Source: Rhodococcus koreensis (GTDB lineage: Bacteria > Actinomycetota > Actinomycetes > Mycobacteriales > Mycobacteriaceae). From it: a stretch of DNA of 64,000 nucleotides. Made by a program: the position numbers and the translations under genes. The stretch covers positions 496,001-560,000 of the forward strand of contig NZ_FNSV01000005.1 in assembly GCF_900105905.1 (NCBI RefSeq), given 5' to 3'. The notes beneath the pieces were generated by a model, which saw nothing but the letters and a program-made list of their open reading frames with translations, was not told the origin of the DNA and did no database searches. Shown here in pieces: positions 1 to 10,859 of the stretch. The first letter of the stretch is position 1; each line of letters begins with the position of its first letter.

Positions 1-403
1 TTTGCGTTCCTCGAGCGCGGTGCCGATGCCGTTGGTACCCGCGTACTGTTCGGAGAACATGAAACCCGGCGCGACCTGGGCGCGGTCGAGACGCCCGAGC
101 AGGGATCTCACCCCCCGTGCGCCGGTCGACGATGGTGGCGTCCTGATCGGCCAACAGAATCGTCACCGGCACATCCGCGAGCTGCTCGGCCAACCGATCC
201 ACCACGGGGCGTGCAGCACGGACGAGCTTCGAGTCGGTGCGCGTGTCGTCGACGAACCGCAACCGAGAGCCGTCCGCCGCCGCCCCGATCGCACGGCACC
301 GGCGCCACGACTGCTCGATCTCCGGCCGCAACCCCAATGGAGCACCCTCGTGCGCGTCGATGTCACGATCATCCACCAGCGCGCGGATCCAGTCGGTCAC
401 CAC
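1..403 (-). CDS. GAF-type transcriptional regulator, N-terminal part (runs off left edge, frameshifted)
   Basis: Minus-strand reading gives the N-terminal half of an AcoR/MimR-like activator. There is a QSWRRCR segment, then DGSRLRFVDD, a GAF-like stretch (VTILLADQDATIVDRR) and, in the next frame, SEQYAGTNGIGTALEE. This matches in order the N-terminus of the complete regulator at 46109-47869 (QSWQRSR, LQFVEDLDL, SEELIGTNGVGTALE). The frame changes within a run of six C (G on the coding strand) near 115, so a one-base homopolymer indel is likely. The start is one of two adjacent GTG codons (403 or 400), because an in-frame TGA lies just upstream. The rest lies outside the window. It probably controls the neighbouring ligase/lactonase genes. 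Confidence 0.65.
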   Translation of the reverse strand, partial: MVTDWIRALVDDRDIDAHEGAPLGLRPEIEQSWRRCRAIGAAADGSRLRFVDDTRTDSKLVRAARPVVDRLAEQLADVPVTILLADQDATIVDRRTGGEIPARASRPRPGRAGFHVLRTVRGYQRHRHRARGTQ

Positions 404-468
404 ACATCACCATCTCGGAACACATCGCAGCCAGTACCCCCATTATGTAACCGAGGTCACATCAGCTG

Positions 469-482
469 TGAGTGTCCCAGAA
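469..482 (-). promoter_or_regulatory. Candidate binding site (TTCTGGGACACTCA) upstream of the GAF regulator
   Basis: The 14-mer TTCTGGGACACTCA lies on the minus strand, about 65 bases before the regulator start at 403. The identical 14-mer lies about 59 bases before the related regulator at 46109, in the same orientation. Its conservation across two paralogous promoters suggests an autoregulatory site. The function is inferred. Confidence 0.5.
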
Positions 483-484
483 CG

Positions 485-2065
485 CTACACCTCGACGCCC
501 GCGCGCCACCGCTGCCGCATCCGCGCCTTGTCGAGCTTGCCCACCGACGTCTTGGGGACCTCGTCCACCCGCACGAACGTGTCCGGAAGCCAGAATTTCG
601 GCAGGGTCGCCGCCAGATGCGCCCGCAGTCCGTCGTCGGAGACGTCGTCGGTCAGCCGGACCCACGCGACGGGGCGTTCCTGCCACGTCTCGTGCGGCAC
701 CGCGATGACAGCGGCCTCGAGCACGGCCGGGTGCAGCAGCAGCGTGTTCTCCAACTCGACGGAGGAGATCCACTCCCCGCCGCTCTTGATGAGGTCCTTG
801 ACCCGATCGCGGATCTCGACCTGACCGTCGGGGTGGATCACCGCGACGTCGCCGGTCCGCAACCAACCGTCGTCGAACGCGTCGCCGGTACGGTCGTCGT
901 CGAGGTACGTGCCGGTCACCCACGGTGAGCGAGCTTCGAGCTCACCGGTGGTGAACCCGTTCCACGGTAGACTTCGCCCGTCCTCGTCGACGATGCGCAC
1001 CTGGAACAGCGGCAGGGGCCGCCCCTGGCTCGCCGGGACGTGACTGAAGGTCCCCATCGGCGAGGTCTCGGTCATACCCCACCCGTTGACGGTCGAGACT
1101 CCGTGCGCGGCCCACCAGTTCACCAGCCCCGACGGCGGTACCTGACCGCCCAGCCACAGGGTGTGCACGCTCCCGAGGTCGTAGCGGGCGGGCTCGGCGT
1201 CGAACCGCTCGCGCATGAGCGCGGCAACGGCCGGTGCACCGACGACCACGTCCGGGGTCTGCTCCGTCGTGATCCGCAGCAGCTCGGCCGGCGAGGGGTG
1301 CGGCCCGGGAAGGACGAGACGGGCGCCCTGCAGCACCCCCGCGTGTGGAACACCCCAGCTGTGGACGTGGGACATCTGCGTGGCCAGCAGATACGAGCGT
1401 GACCCCTCGATCGCGACACCACCGGACGCACTGATCGCCAGGGCATGCAGCACGGTGCTGCGGTGGCTGTACACCACTCCCTTGGGCAACCCGGTGGTAC
1501 CGGAAGTGAAGCAGATCGACGCAGCGGTGGTCTCGTCGAACTCCGGAAACTCCTCGATCGGTTCGGCATCGTGCAGGAGCCGATCAAACGACCACCACGT
1601 CACCGTCGCAGACAGTGCGCGATCGATGCCGTCGAGAGTGCCGAAAACGACCACGTGCCGGATGCGCGGCAGGCGCGGGAGGACTTCGGTGAGCACCGGC
1701 AGCAGGTCGGCGTCGATCAGGACCACCTCGTCCTCGGCCTTGTCCATCGTATAGGCGATGTGGTCGGGCGACACCCGGTGGTTGACAGTGTGCAGGATCG
1801 CCCCGGACGCCGGAACGGCATAGTAGGCAACCAGGTGTCCGAAGGTGTTCCACGCCAGCGTCGCAACCCTCGTCCCGAACCCGATTCCCAGGTCGTCGAA
1901 CGCACCGGCGAACCGGCGGGTGGCCGCGCCGAGATCGCGGTAGGTGAACTCCCGGTCGCCGCGGCCGGCGTCGCATGAAACCCCGACCCGGTCGGCGAAG
2001 ACGTTCTCGGCGTGCCACAGCAGCGAGCTGATCAGCAGTGGACGATCCATCATCGTGGCGAGCAT
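485..2065 (-). CDS. AMP-forming acyl-CoA synthetase (fatty-acid-CoA ligase family)
   Basis: About 526 residues, the usual size for a class I adenylate-forming CoA ligase. The phosphate-binding loop TSGTTGLPKG, the GWGMTETSP motif and GWLRTGDVAVIHPDG are present. The C-terminal hinge and lysine region (IRDRVKDLIKSGGEWIS, then KTSVGKLDK) is also intact. It activates a carboxylic acid to its CoA thioester in the cytosol. The ATG at 2065 is chosen because a strong GGAGG lies about ten bases upstream; the frame stays open further but without homology. It is divergent from the lactonase/crotonase genes and probably activates an acid made in the same pathway. The exact acid cannot be read from sequence. 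Confidence 0.85.
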   Translation of the reverse strand: MLATMMDRPLLISSLLWHAENVFADRVGVSCDAGRGDREFTYRDLGAATRRFAGAFDDLGIGFGTRVATLAWNTFGHLVAYYAVPASGAILHTVNHRVSPDHIAYTMDKAEDEVVLIDADLLPVLTEVLPRLPRIRHVVVFGTLDGIDRALSATVTWWSFDRLLHDAEPIEEFPEFDETTAASICFTSGTTGLPKGVVYSHRSTVLHALAISASGGVAIEGSRSYLLATQMSHVHSWGVPHAGVLQGARLVLPGPHPSPAELLRITTEQTPDVVVGAPAVAALMRERFDAEPARYDLGSVHTLWLGGQVPPSGLVNWWAAHGVSTVNGWGMTETSPMGTFSHVPASQGRPLPLFQVRIVDEDGRSLPWNGFTTGELEARSPWVTGTYLDDDRTGDAFDDGWLRTGDVAVIHPDGQVEIRDRVKDLIKSGGEWISSVELENTLLLHPAVLEAAVIAVPHETWQERPVAWVRLTDDVSDDGLRAHLAATLPKFWLPDTFVRVDEVPKTSVGKLDKARMRQRWRAGVEV

Positions 2066-2174
2066 GGCGGTATTCCTCCGGATCCGGTGGGTGAGCGTGC
2101 GACCAGCGTCCATGCCGAACCGCCCTGCAGACCGTCCGAATTCGCGACAGCACCCGGATCCACACGCCGCTCTG

Positions 2175-2203
2175 CAACGCACTGTTGCGTTGTGGGACAC
2201 CCA
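2175..2203 (+). promoter_or_regulatory. Inverted repeat plus GGGACAC motif in the divergent promoter region
   Basis: CAACGCA-CTGT-TGCGTTG (2175-2192) is a perfect 7-base inverted repeat. It overlaps TTGTGGGACACCCA (2190-2203), which matches 12 of 14 bases of the motif shared by the two GAF-regulator promoters. It lies between the ligase (start 2065) and the lactonase (start 2315), where an activator controlling both directions would bind. The role is inferred. Confidence 0.45.
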
Positions 2204-2314
2204 CACCACAGCGCACGTCGCGAGACTGGGCTCACACCACCCGTACGTGTCAATCGACCTTCGACGGATGGCACGGCACGTGGCACGAGCAGAACCCAGG
2301 AAAGAGGTACCGAC

Positions 2315-4190
<1,876 letters not shown>

Positions 4191-4210
4191 CATGTAGGCA
4201 AGGAACAATC

Positions 4211-5095
4211 ATGGAATACACCACCATCCGCCACGAGATCGAGGACGGCATCCTCACTGTCGTGCTCGACCGTTCCGACCACCTCAACGCATTCACCGTC
4301 GAGATGGCCGACGAACTCGAGCACACCTTCGTGTCGGTGAACGATAACGACGAGGTCCGAGCGGTGATTGTCACCGGGGAGGGACGCGCGTTCTGCGCCG
4401 GCATGGACCTGTCGAGCGAAGGAAACGTGTTCGGTCTCGACGAGTCGAAGACGCCGTCCCTCGCCGACATGCACGATCTCGGCGACCCGGGGCTGCACCG
4501 AATCCGCGATACCGGTGGCCGTGTCACTCTTGCGATCCACGCCTGCCGGAAACCGGTGATCGCCGCGATCAACGGTGCGGCCGTCGGGATCGGAGCGACC
4601 ATGACGTTGGCGATGGACGCGCGCCTGTTGTCGAACAGGGCGCGGTTCGGGCTGGTGTTCGGCAAACTCGGGATCGTGCCGGAAGCGTGCTCGACGTGGT
4701 TTCTGCCCCGGCTCGTCGGCATGCCCGCGGCACTCGATCTGGTGTACCGGGCCGACATCCTCGACGCCGACGCCGCACACGCAGTCGGGCTGGCGCAGGC
4801 CGTTTACGAACCCGATGCGCTGCTCGGTGCGGCACGAGCGCTGGCGGACGCGTGGACACGCGACCGGTCGCCGGTGTCGGTGGCACTCATGCGCCAGATG
4901 ATGCTGCGCAATTCCGCAGCGCCGCACCCGGTAGAAGCTCATCGCGTCGATTCCCTGGCCATGTTCTACACCAGCATCGCCGACGGGGCCGACGGCGTGC
5001 GCGCCTTCCTCGACAAGCGCCCACCCAGCTTCCGTGGAAAGGCATCCGAGATGCCGCCGTTCTACCGGGAATGGGTCGATGCCCCAGTCCCGTGA
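4211..5095 (+). CDS. Enoyl-CoA hydratase/isomerase (crotonase family)
   Basis: 294 residues with the crotonase signature: AFCAGMDLSSE forms the first half of the oxyanion hole, and INGAAVGIGATMTLAMDARL the second. GKLGIVPEACSTWFLPRLVG is the active-site loop with a glutamate. It most likely hydrates or isomerises an unsaturated acyl-CoA made by the nearby ligase. AAGGA lies upstream of the ATG at 4211. It ends the four-gene set; no terminator hairpin is evident after it. Confidence 0.88.
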   Translation: MEYTTIRHEIEDGILTVVLDRSDHLNAFTVEMADELEHTFVSVNDNDEVRAVIVTGEGRAFCAGMDLSSEGNVFGLDESKTPSLADMHDLGDPGLHRIRDTGGRVTLAIHACRKPVIAAINGAAVGIGATMTLAMDARLLSNRARFGLVFGKLGIVPEACSTWFLPRLVGMPAALDLVYRADILDADAAHAVGLAQAVYEPDALLGAARALADAWTRDRSPVSVALMRQMMLRNSAAPHPVEAHRVDSLAMFYTSIADGADGVRAFLDKRPPSFRGKASEMPPFYREWVDAPVP

Positions 5096-5534
5096 ACACC
5101 CCACACTGGCCAGCCGGACGGTGGGGATGATGCGATCGTGACGTTATGGGTGCACGCGGGCATCGCAGCATCGGAGGTCATCTGTTGCCACGGCGAAGCA
5201 CCTCAGTGTGCTGACACTGCGCGGGCTCAAGACCCGATCCGGTTACGCCGATACGCGCCGACGAGCCGTACCGAATCGAAGCGCGCTGAGCGTGCCGCAG
5301 AAGCTCTGATCGAGGCGGCCCGTCGCGCGCACGCTCAGGCCGGAACACGCTCAGGCCGGAAACTGAACATGAGGCTCGATACTGGCGGCACTTGCAACGG
5401 CGCCCCCGTAAATCCAGGACGATATGTGCGTGCCCGGCTCCGGGTCGTGACATTTCCAGCCGCCTGCCGCCGCCACACCGAGGGCCCAGGTAGAAAAACC
5501 AGGTGTGGCGGAACGCTCGGATCAGGAGACCCCG
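5096..5534. other. Region without a convincing gene
   Basis: About 440 bases between the crotonase and a frameshifted hypothetical gene. Open frames here give arginine-rich, non-family translations. The only clear structure is a 16-base tandem duplication at 5330-5361. Confidence 0.5.
5330..5361. repeat. 16-base tandem duplication
   Basis: CACGCTCAGGCCGGAA occurs twice head to tail (5330-5345 and 5346-5361). It lies in non-coding sequence; function unknown. Confidence 0.8.
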
Positions 5535-6090
5535 ATGCCACGACCATCATCATGGGTGAGGACGACGGCCTCCGCCCTCGGTGAGGAGCTGGCACGCATC
5601 GGTCTGACCGTCCCCACCGACCGACTCGAGGACCTGCTCACCGACCGAGTCGCCGCCGCCGTAGCCGAGCAGATGCACATCACCGAACGCACCGCCCGCC
5701 GGTACTTCGATCCTCACGCACTGCGCACCCTCGCCCGCGAACTGGCCCTGTGCATCAAGGAAGAGGCACCCGGCGCCGACCTGCTGACCCTGCCCCGCAC
5801 CATCGCCATGCCCCTGCCCACCTCGGTGCGACGATCGCCGCCCTCGCCGGCACCAACAACGGTCCCGACAAGCCGGCACCAGCGATGGCACTGTTCTCCA
5901 CCCTCGATGTCCTGACCCGAGACCACGACGGCGACCTCCCCACCGTCCGGCTGCCGAAACCGCTCCTCATGCGAACGGTCCGGCTCGTCGAGAACACCGC
6001 CGACCTCGTACACCGGGGCTGCACACTGCCACCAGACGTCGCCGAGGACGTCCGACCCGTTACCGTCTTCGTGGTCCCGTTCCGCGGGAC
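5535..6090 (+). pseudogene. Hypothetical protein, frameshifted and cut by IS110-like sequence
   Basis: The ATG at 5535 follows CAGGAG. The first frame reads MPRPSSWVRTTASALGEELARIG and contains TDRVAAAVAEQMHITERTARRYF, which resembles a short helical DNA-binding segment. Near 5820 the frame shifts by one and continues as LGATIAALAGTNNGPDKPAPAM to about 6060. The C-terminus then runs into the terminal sequence of the IS110-like element. I recognise no family. The composition is ordinary for the region, so this looks like a recently broken plasmid gene. Confidence 0.5.
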
Positions 6091-6207
6091 TGCGGTCGCC
6101 ATGTTCCGTATGACTTCTTGCCCCTGTCTCTCGAATGATCCGGGGGTGGTGTCGCCGAACCTGGTGGCGTCGATGGACCGCTGATAGGGATCCGATCAGC
6201 GTAGGAG

Positions 6208-7090
6208 TCAAGCGGCGGTGGGTTCGACTGGGTGGGCCGAGCCGGGGAACGCCTTCGATTCCTCGTAAGTTTGGCCGGTTCGAAGACAGTGGTAGAGCTG
6301 GCCCAGAAGTCGGTTGAAGAGATTGCGCAGTGCGGCGGCGTGCCGATCGCCCTGCGTTCGGCGTCGGTCGTAATGGTCGTTGATCGGGCCTGGTCGCGGG
6401 ATCGCAGCGAAAGCCCATACGAAGCCCACGGCAGCGAGCCTGTTGTTCTTCACGTGCCGGTGAATCACGCAGATGCTGCGCCCAGACGCCCTGGTCACCG
6501 GTGCAGAGCCGGCGAAGGCCTTGAGCCCACGGGCATCGGCGAACCGGCCGCGGTCGTCACCGATCTCGGCCAGTACCCGGGCGCCGGTCGCCTCCCCCAG
6601 TCCCGGGAAGCTGGTGCTGACCCGGTGGTCCGGCTCTTGCCGAAACGCCTCGGACGCCGCCCCATTGAGGTCGTCGGCGTTCGCGCATTCAGTATTCAAG
6701 GTGCCGAGCAGGGCCCGAGCCTGCCGGCCGAGTGCCTGCTCGACCAGTGCCGGTTGCCGCAACTGCGGGCGGCGGAGCGCGCCGAAGGATGCGGGTGGCG
6801 GTGTCGTCGAGCCGACGGCGTCGGCCCGCCCGACGCAGCGCGGTGACGATGCGGGCCTTGGTCAACCGTGCGCCCTGCGCCGGGGTCGGTGTGATGGCGA
6901 GTATCGCGCGGGCGTCGGGCGTTGCGAGGTTGGTGTGCCCGCTGCCGGCGAATGCCGCCAGGAAGCCCGGGTAGTACTCGCGCAGGAGTGCCCGCAGCTC
7001 CTGCGTGGCCTTGGTTCGCCGCCAGATCGCATCCTGGGCGGCGCGCGCGAGGACCGCGATCGACCGCGCGAGGTCGCTGTCAGCAGGCAA
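6208..7090 (-). pseudogene. IS110-family transposase, N-terminally truncated and frameshifted
   Basis: Two minus-strand frames together give the C-terminal two thirds of an IS110 transposase. The upstream part reads LPADSDLARSIAVLARAAQDA with REYYPGFLAAFAG. The downstream part has the transposase_20 segment FPGLGEATGARVLAEIGDD and then LKAFAGSAPVTRASG. The frames join near 6790 by a one-base shift. The N-terminal DEDD nuclease domain, which should lie beyond 7090, is missing; an MFS gene fragment follows instead. The element is therefore dead, and a deletion or recombination joined its middle to foreign sequence. Confidence 0.8.
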
Positions 7091-7130
7091 TTTTGCAAGT
7101 TGGTTCAAGCCCAAATAACTCGGCAAAGTC

Positions 7131-7963
7131 ATGGGACTGTTCACCTCCGCCACCTCACTCGGCACCGTCATCGCCAACACCGTCGTCCCATGGATGATCA
7201 ACCACTACAGCTGGCACGCCTCCTACCATCTTTTCGGTGCCATCTCGGTCGTGACCGCAGTCGCCTGCTATGTAATCATCCGACCGGGACCGGTCGTCAA
7301 CCAACGCGCCACGAACCGTGACGGCAAACGCCCCTCCGCCTGGAAGACACTGACCACCAACCGTGACCTGATGCTGCTCTCACTCGCGGGGTTCGGCGGC
7401 TTCTGGGGCACATACGGATTCGTCACCTGGTCTGACGCCCTCCTCATCAAAGGACATGGAGTCTCCAGCACCACCGCCGGATTCATCGTGGCCATCTTCG
7501 CGGGCGTGGCGGTGTTCAGCAAGCCCCTCATCGGAATGCTCGGCGACAAAGTCGGCAGCGCCCGAAAGCCCGCAATCGTCATCCTCGCGCTGTTCGCCGT
7601 GATCCTGATCTTCTTCGGCACCCTGGACAACGTCCCGGCGCTCCTGATTGCGGCACCCGTCCTCGGCCTGGTCGGATACGGATACCTGCCGCTGATCGTC
7701 GCGATGATTCCGCGTCTGGTTTCGAGCGGGGTCACGGTACCGCCGCCGGCGCCTCCAACGCCTTCTGGCAGATCGCCAGCACTCTCGTCCCTCTCGCGAT
7801 CGGCGCGGTCTTCTCCGCCACCGGCTCGTTCCTGGCGGCGTTCTCCGCCCTCGCCGTCGGACCGATGATCGGCGCAGTCGTCCTGTACTTCGTCGACGAG
7901 GACGGCGGAAGGATCACGGTCGCCGACCCGGCACCGGAACCTCCCGACACCACCACACACTGA
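7131..7963 (+). pseudogene. MFS transporter, 5'-truncated and frameshifted
   Basis: The reading starts in mid-protein (MGLFTSATSLGTVIANTV) and shows about six hydrophobic segments with the loop KPLIGMLGDKVGSARKPA, the pattern of the C-terminal half of an MFS permease. Near 7735 the frame shifts by one; the other frame continues GTAAGASNAFWQIASTLVPL and ends with TGA at 7961-7963. Start, promoter and N-terminal half are lost at the junction with the IS110 remnant. Confidence 0.75.
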
Positions 7964-7974
7964 TACCCACTTCC

Positions 7975-8369
7975 CAACGACACGAAGGACTCCCGAGGGA
8001 GGCCGTCGTATTGTTGGTTGCAGCGCACTCGGGCGTGATCGTCGTTAGCCAGCGCGGCGGCAAGTTCGCGGGACTCGTCGCTGGTGACGGTGTGTCCGAG
8101 TTTCGCGAAATCCAAGGTGCGGACCCGGTAGTCATATCCCTCGTCGGCGTGTTGCGGAACATGACTCCGCCCAAGTCCCGGACGACCGCTGTCTTCGGTG
8201 TTCCGTCCGGACGCAGCACGCCCGCGCGCTTCATGATGTCCTGGGCCGTGACGTTCTCGAGCTTCTTGCTGGCTTCGGCCCCCAACTCGTTCGTCTCCCC
8301 GGACCGGTATCGGGACGCAGCGGAGCGGGACCGCCCGATCCTGGCAGCAACGACATCGACACCGCCCAT
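7975..8369 (-). pseudogene. Unidentified minus-strand gene remnant (frameshifted)
   Basis: From an ATG at 8369 the minus strand reads MGGVDVVAARIGRSRSAASR, then LGAEASKKLENVTAQDIMKR and RDLGGVMFRNTPTRD. A one-base shift near 8118 allows continuation as YDYRVRTLDFAKLGHTVT and RELAAALANDDHARVRCNQQ. The composition looks like real protein, unlike the other frames here, but I recognise no family. Weak call. Confidence 0.35.
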
Positions 8370-8469
8370 GCGTTCGATCGCCGCACCTCGCTGCGCATGC
8401 CGGACGACGTCAGCGTGTGGAATGCGACCCTGCTGCGGCAAGCCTCGACGATGCGCCAACGCACCCGCG

Positions 8470-8790
8470 GTCCACGGCCGAACGCCGCGATCACCTACCT
8501 GGCGAGGATGCACCCACTCTGCTGCCGAGGCGTGCAGGTGACACCCTCGTCGTGTACACCTTCCGCGACGCGGTGCGCGCACGTGACCTCGCCGATTGCG
8601 CTCGCGTACTATGTCTAGGCCGGTGTCCGGGTCCTATCGTCGCCGAACCTGCACACAGACGTGATCGCCACCAGTAAGCGGTCGGTCATCGGCTCCGCGA
8701 ATGCTTCCCACGGCTCGACCATCGCCGATGAGGCCGTGGTCATCACCGATGATCCTGACACCGCCGCCGACAACGTGGGTCTACCCGCCG
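8470..8790 (+). pseudogene. PLD-like (HKD) nuclease family remnant
   Basis: The pieces AAITYLARMHPLCCRG, GDTLVVYTFRDAVRAR (other frame), HVTSPIALAYYV, then AGVRVLSSPNLHTDVIATS and SVIGSANASHGSTIADEAVV appear in order. GSANAS with a preceding histidine and downstream acidic strand is the signature of phospholipase D-type phosphodiesterases, as found in restriction-like nucleases. An in-frame TAG near 8618 and a frameshift near 8540 break it, and the conserved lysine after the histidine is not evident. No intact partner gene adjoins it. Confidence 0.5.
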
Positions 8791-9221
8791 GCAGACGTGG
8801 ACTCAGACGCCATCGCGATCCCCCATACCCACAGAACCTTCGGCCACCTCCGGCTAGCCCGAACAGACATACAGCCGATTTCGTTGCGGACGCCGAGCAC
8901 CAGCTCGCCGACCTCGCGCACCCCAATCCCCGAGTCACCACCGATCACGAAATCGTCTCCGCCAGCTGCGCGCCGCACTGCTCCAACTTTGGAACCTTCG
9001 AAATACTGCAACCATTACCCGTGTTGAGCAGTGGGAACGACATGTCCCCCAGCAGCGGCTCACCGACATCGCGCCCGGACCTGACCACCCCGCCGCTGCA
9101 TCCTCGCATTCCGGAAGGGGCTTCCTCGCCGTGGCCGGGCCGTCAGATGGCAGCGGTGAATCGGCAGAGCTCTCTCTTGGGGGCAGCTTGGTGCACCCAG
9201 AAAATGCACGGGCCGTGGGCC
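8791..9221. other. Region without a convincing gene
   Basis: About 430 bases between the PLD remnant and the end of the aldehyde dehydrogenase gene. Translations are low-complexity, proline/serine-rich and match no family I know. No hairpin or repeat stands out. Confidence 0.4.
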
Positions 9222-10697
9222 CTACGACAGATGGCCGTTCACCCGGCGTGGGATACCCCACGGGTTCGCGTCGACGAGTGCGGGAGGCAGATGCGCTTCG
9301 TGCACCGATTGGTATGCGACCGGCCGCAGGAACCTCCGAATTGCGGTAGCTCCGACTGACGTGTGAACAGAGTTGGTGGCGGGGTACGGACCACCGTGGT
9401 GCTGGGCCCAACTGACGGCGACACCGGTGGGCCATCCGTTCCAGATGACGCGCCCCGCGTAGCGCGCAAGCGCGTCGAGCAGTGCTGCGGCATCGTGGTC
9501 ATCGTCGGTGCCGTGGACGGTCGCCGTCAGCGTGCCCGGCAGGACAGCCATCGTCGCGTGAAGTTCCGCGACCGATGTGTAAGTCACGATCAATCCGAAT
9601 GGACCGAAGCACTCTTTGATCAGGGCCTGTGAGTTTCGATGCAACGCCCGAGCGTCGGTCACGCCGATCACCGGGCGGACCGACAGATCGTCCAGATCGC
9701 TCTGCTCGGGCGATGACACCGGCCGGACGTCCGGGTGCTCGAGGATCTCCCGGGACACATCGAGGAACGATTGGCGAATTCCTCTGTGCAGCAGACGGAA
9801 AGAATCGTCCGCGACCGCAGTTCGGACGAGCCACTCGATCGAACTCTGGTCGGGGACGAACAGAATCCCCGGTTTGGTACAGAACTGACCGGCGCCGAGG
9901 AGTAATGATTCGAGGAATTGGCCCGCAATCTTTCCCGACCGTTCCGCAGCCGCAGCAGGTGTCACGAACACCGGGTTGATACTGCCGAGCTCGCCGTAAA
10001 ACGGGATAGGGTACGGCCGACCGGCTGCCAGGTCTGCAAGAGCCCGGCCACCCGATGTCGAACCGGTGAATCCGACGGCCGTGATGCGCGGATCCTGAAC
10101 GAGCAGACGTCCGACGTCCGCGCCCTGCACTACCCCGAACGTGCCGTCCGGGGCGCCGCCCGCACGAAGTCCCTCGTCGATCGCCCGCGCGTAGGCGGCG
10201 GTCAATCGCGGCTGAGCGGGATGCGCTTTCGCGACGACGGGACAGCCGGCGGCCAATGCGGACGCGGTATCTCCGCCCCCGAGCCCGAACGCGAACGGAA
10301 AGTTACTCGCACCGAACACCGCGGCGGGTCCGGTGGGTACAAGCATCCGCCGCAGATCGGGGCGCGGAGCGGGATGCGCGTCCGGATCGGCTGTGTCGAT
10401 GATGGCCTCCAGCCAGGAGCCCTCTTCGACGACATCGGCGAACATTCGAAGCTGCATCGTGGTTCGCGAGACTTCGCCGCGAAGGCGAGCCTCGGGGAGC
10501 GAACTGTCGGCGGCCGCCAGCGGCACCAATTCCGCGCCGTTTGCGTCGAGTGTGTCGGCCATCGACCGCAGAATCTGTGCCCGTCGGCTCGGGTCCGTTC
10601 GGGCGAGTGACGTCGCGGCGGTCTCCGCGGCCGAGAGAATCCGCTCGTAATCCTCTGTGGTGGTGTCTGGAAGGGTCTCTATCGCAGTGGTTTCCAT
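9222..10697 (-). CDS. NADP-dependent aldehyde dehydrogenase, alpha-ketoglutaric semialdehyde dehydrogenase-like
   Basis: 491 residues. SNFPFAFG carries the substrate-orienting asparagine (N132), FYGELGSINPVF the general base glutamate (E236), and LGAGQFCTKPG the catalytic cysteine (C273). FTGSTSGGRAL is the cofactor-binding turn. The GELGSINP and QFCTKPG versions are typical of the 2,5-dioxovalerate (alpha-ketoglutaric semialdehyde) branch that ends oxidative sugar-acid pathways. The ATG at 10697 follows AGGAATA; the frame extends far upstream without homology. It is divergent from the CoA-transferase operon, and the intergenic palindrome at 10778 could control both. Confidence 0.85.
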   Translation of the reverse strand: METTAIETLPDTTTEDYERILSAAETAATSLARTDPSRRAQILRSMADTLDANGAELVPLAAADSSLPEARLRGEVSRTTMQLRMFADVVEEGSWLEAIIDTADPDAHPAPRPDLRRMLVPTGPAAVFGASNFPFAFGLGGGDTASALAAGCPVVAKAHPAQPRLTAAYARAIDEGLRAGGAPDGTFGVVQGADVGRLLVQDPRITAVGFTGSTSGGRALADLAAGRPYPIPFYGELGSINPVFVTPAAAAERSGKIAGQFLESLLLGAGQFCTKPGILFVPDQSSIEWLVRTAVADDSFRLLHRGIRQSFLDVSREILEHPDVRPVSSPEQSDLDDLSVRPVIGVTDARALHRNSQALIKECFGPFGLIVTYTSVAELHATMAVLPGTLTATVHGTDDDHDAAALLDALARYAGRVIWNGWPTGVAVSWAQHHGGPYPATNSVHTSVGATAIRRFLRPVAYQSVHEAHLPPALVDANPWGIPRRVNGHLS

Positions 10698-10777
10698 TGC
10701 TATTCCTGTCGAGTTCGGAGCGTCCCGTGCTGAGGATGTGGGCTTCAGTGTGCGGGAGAACGGGTGTGACGCCATAC

Positions 10778-10789
10778 CTCCACATGGAG
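10778..10789. promoter_or_regulatory. Palindromic operator candidate CTCCA-CA-TGGAG
   Basis: A perfect 5-base inverted repeat lies in the divergent region between the aldehyde dehydrogenase and the first CoA-transferase. The extended sequence CTCCACATGGAGATGGTG resembles CTCCACCTGGAGATGTTG at 18549, in front of the transporter gene of the same cluster. The likely ligand is the LuxR-type response regulator at 17876. Inference. Confidence 0.55.
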
Positions 10790-10859
10790 ATGGTGTGAGT
10801 GCAGTCACGACGCCAGGATTGACATCACACGAGGTACCGAATGACTTTGGAGGACGACG

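Noticed and set aside
5330..5361. CRISPR-like repeat
   Set aside because: Only two copies, head to tail, with no spacer.
5138..5504. Possible gene after the crotonase
   Set aside because: Arginine-rich frame, no ribosome site, no recognisable family.
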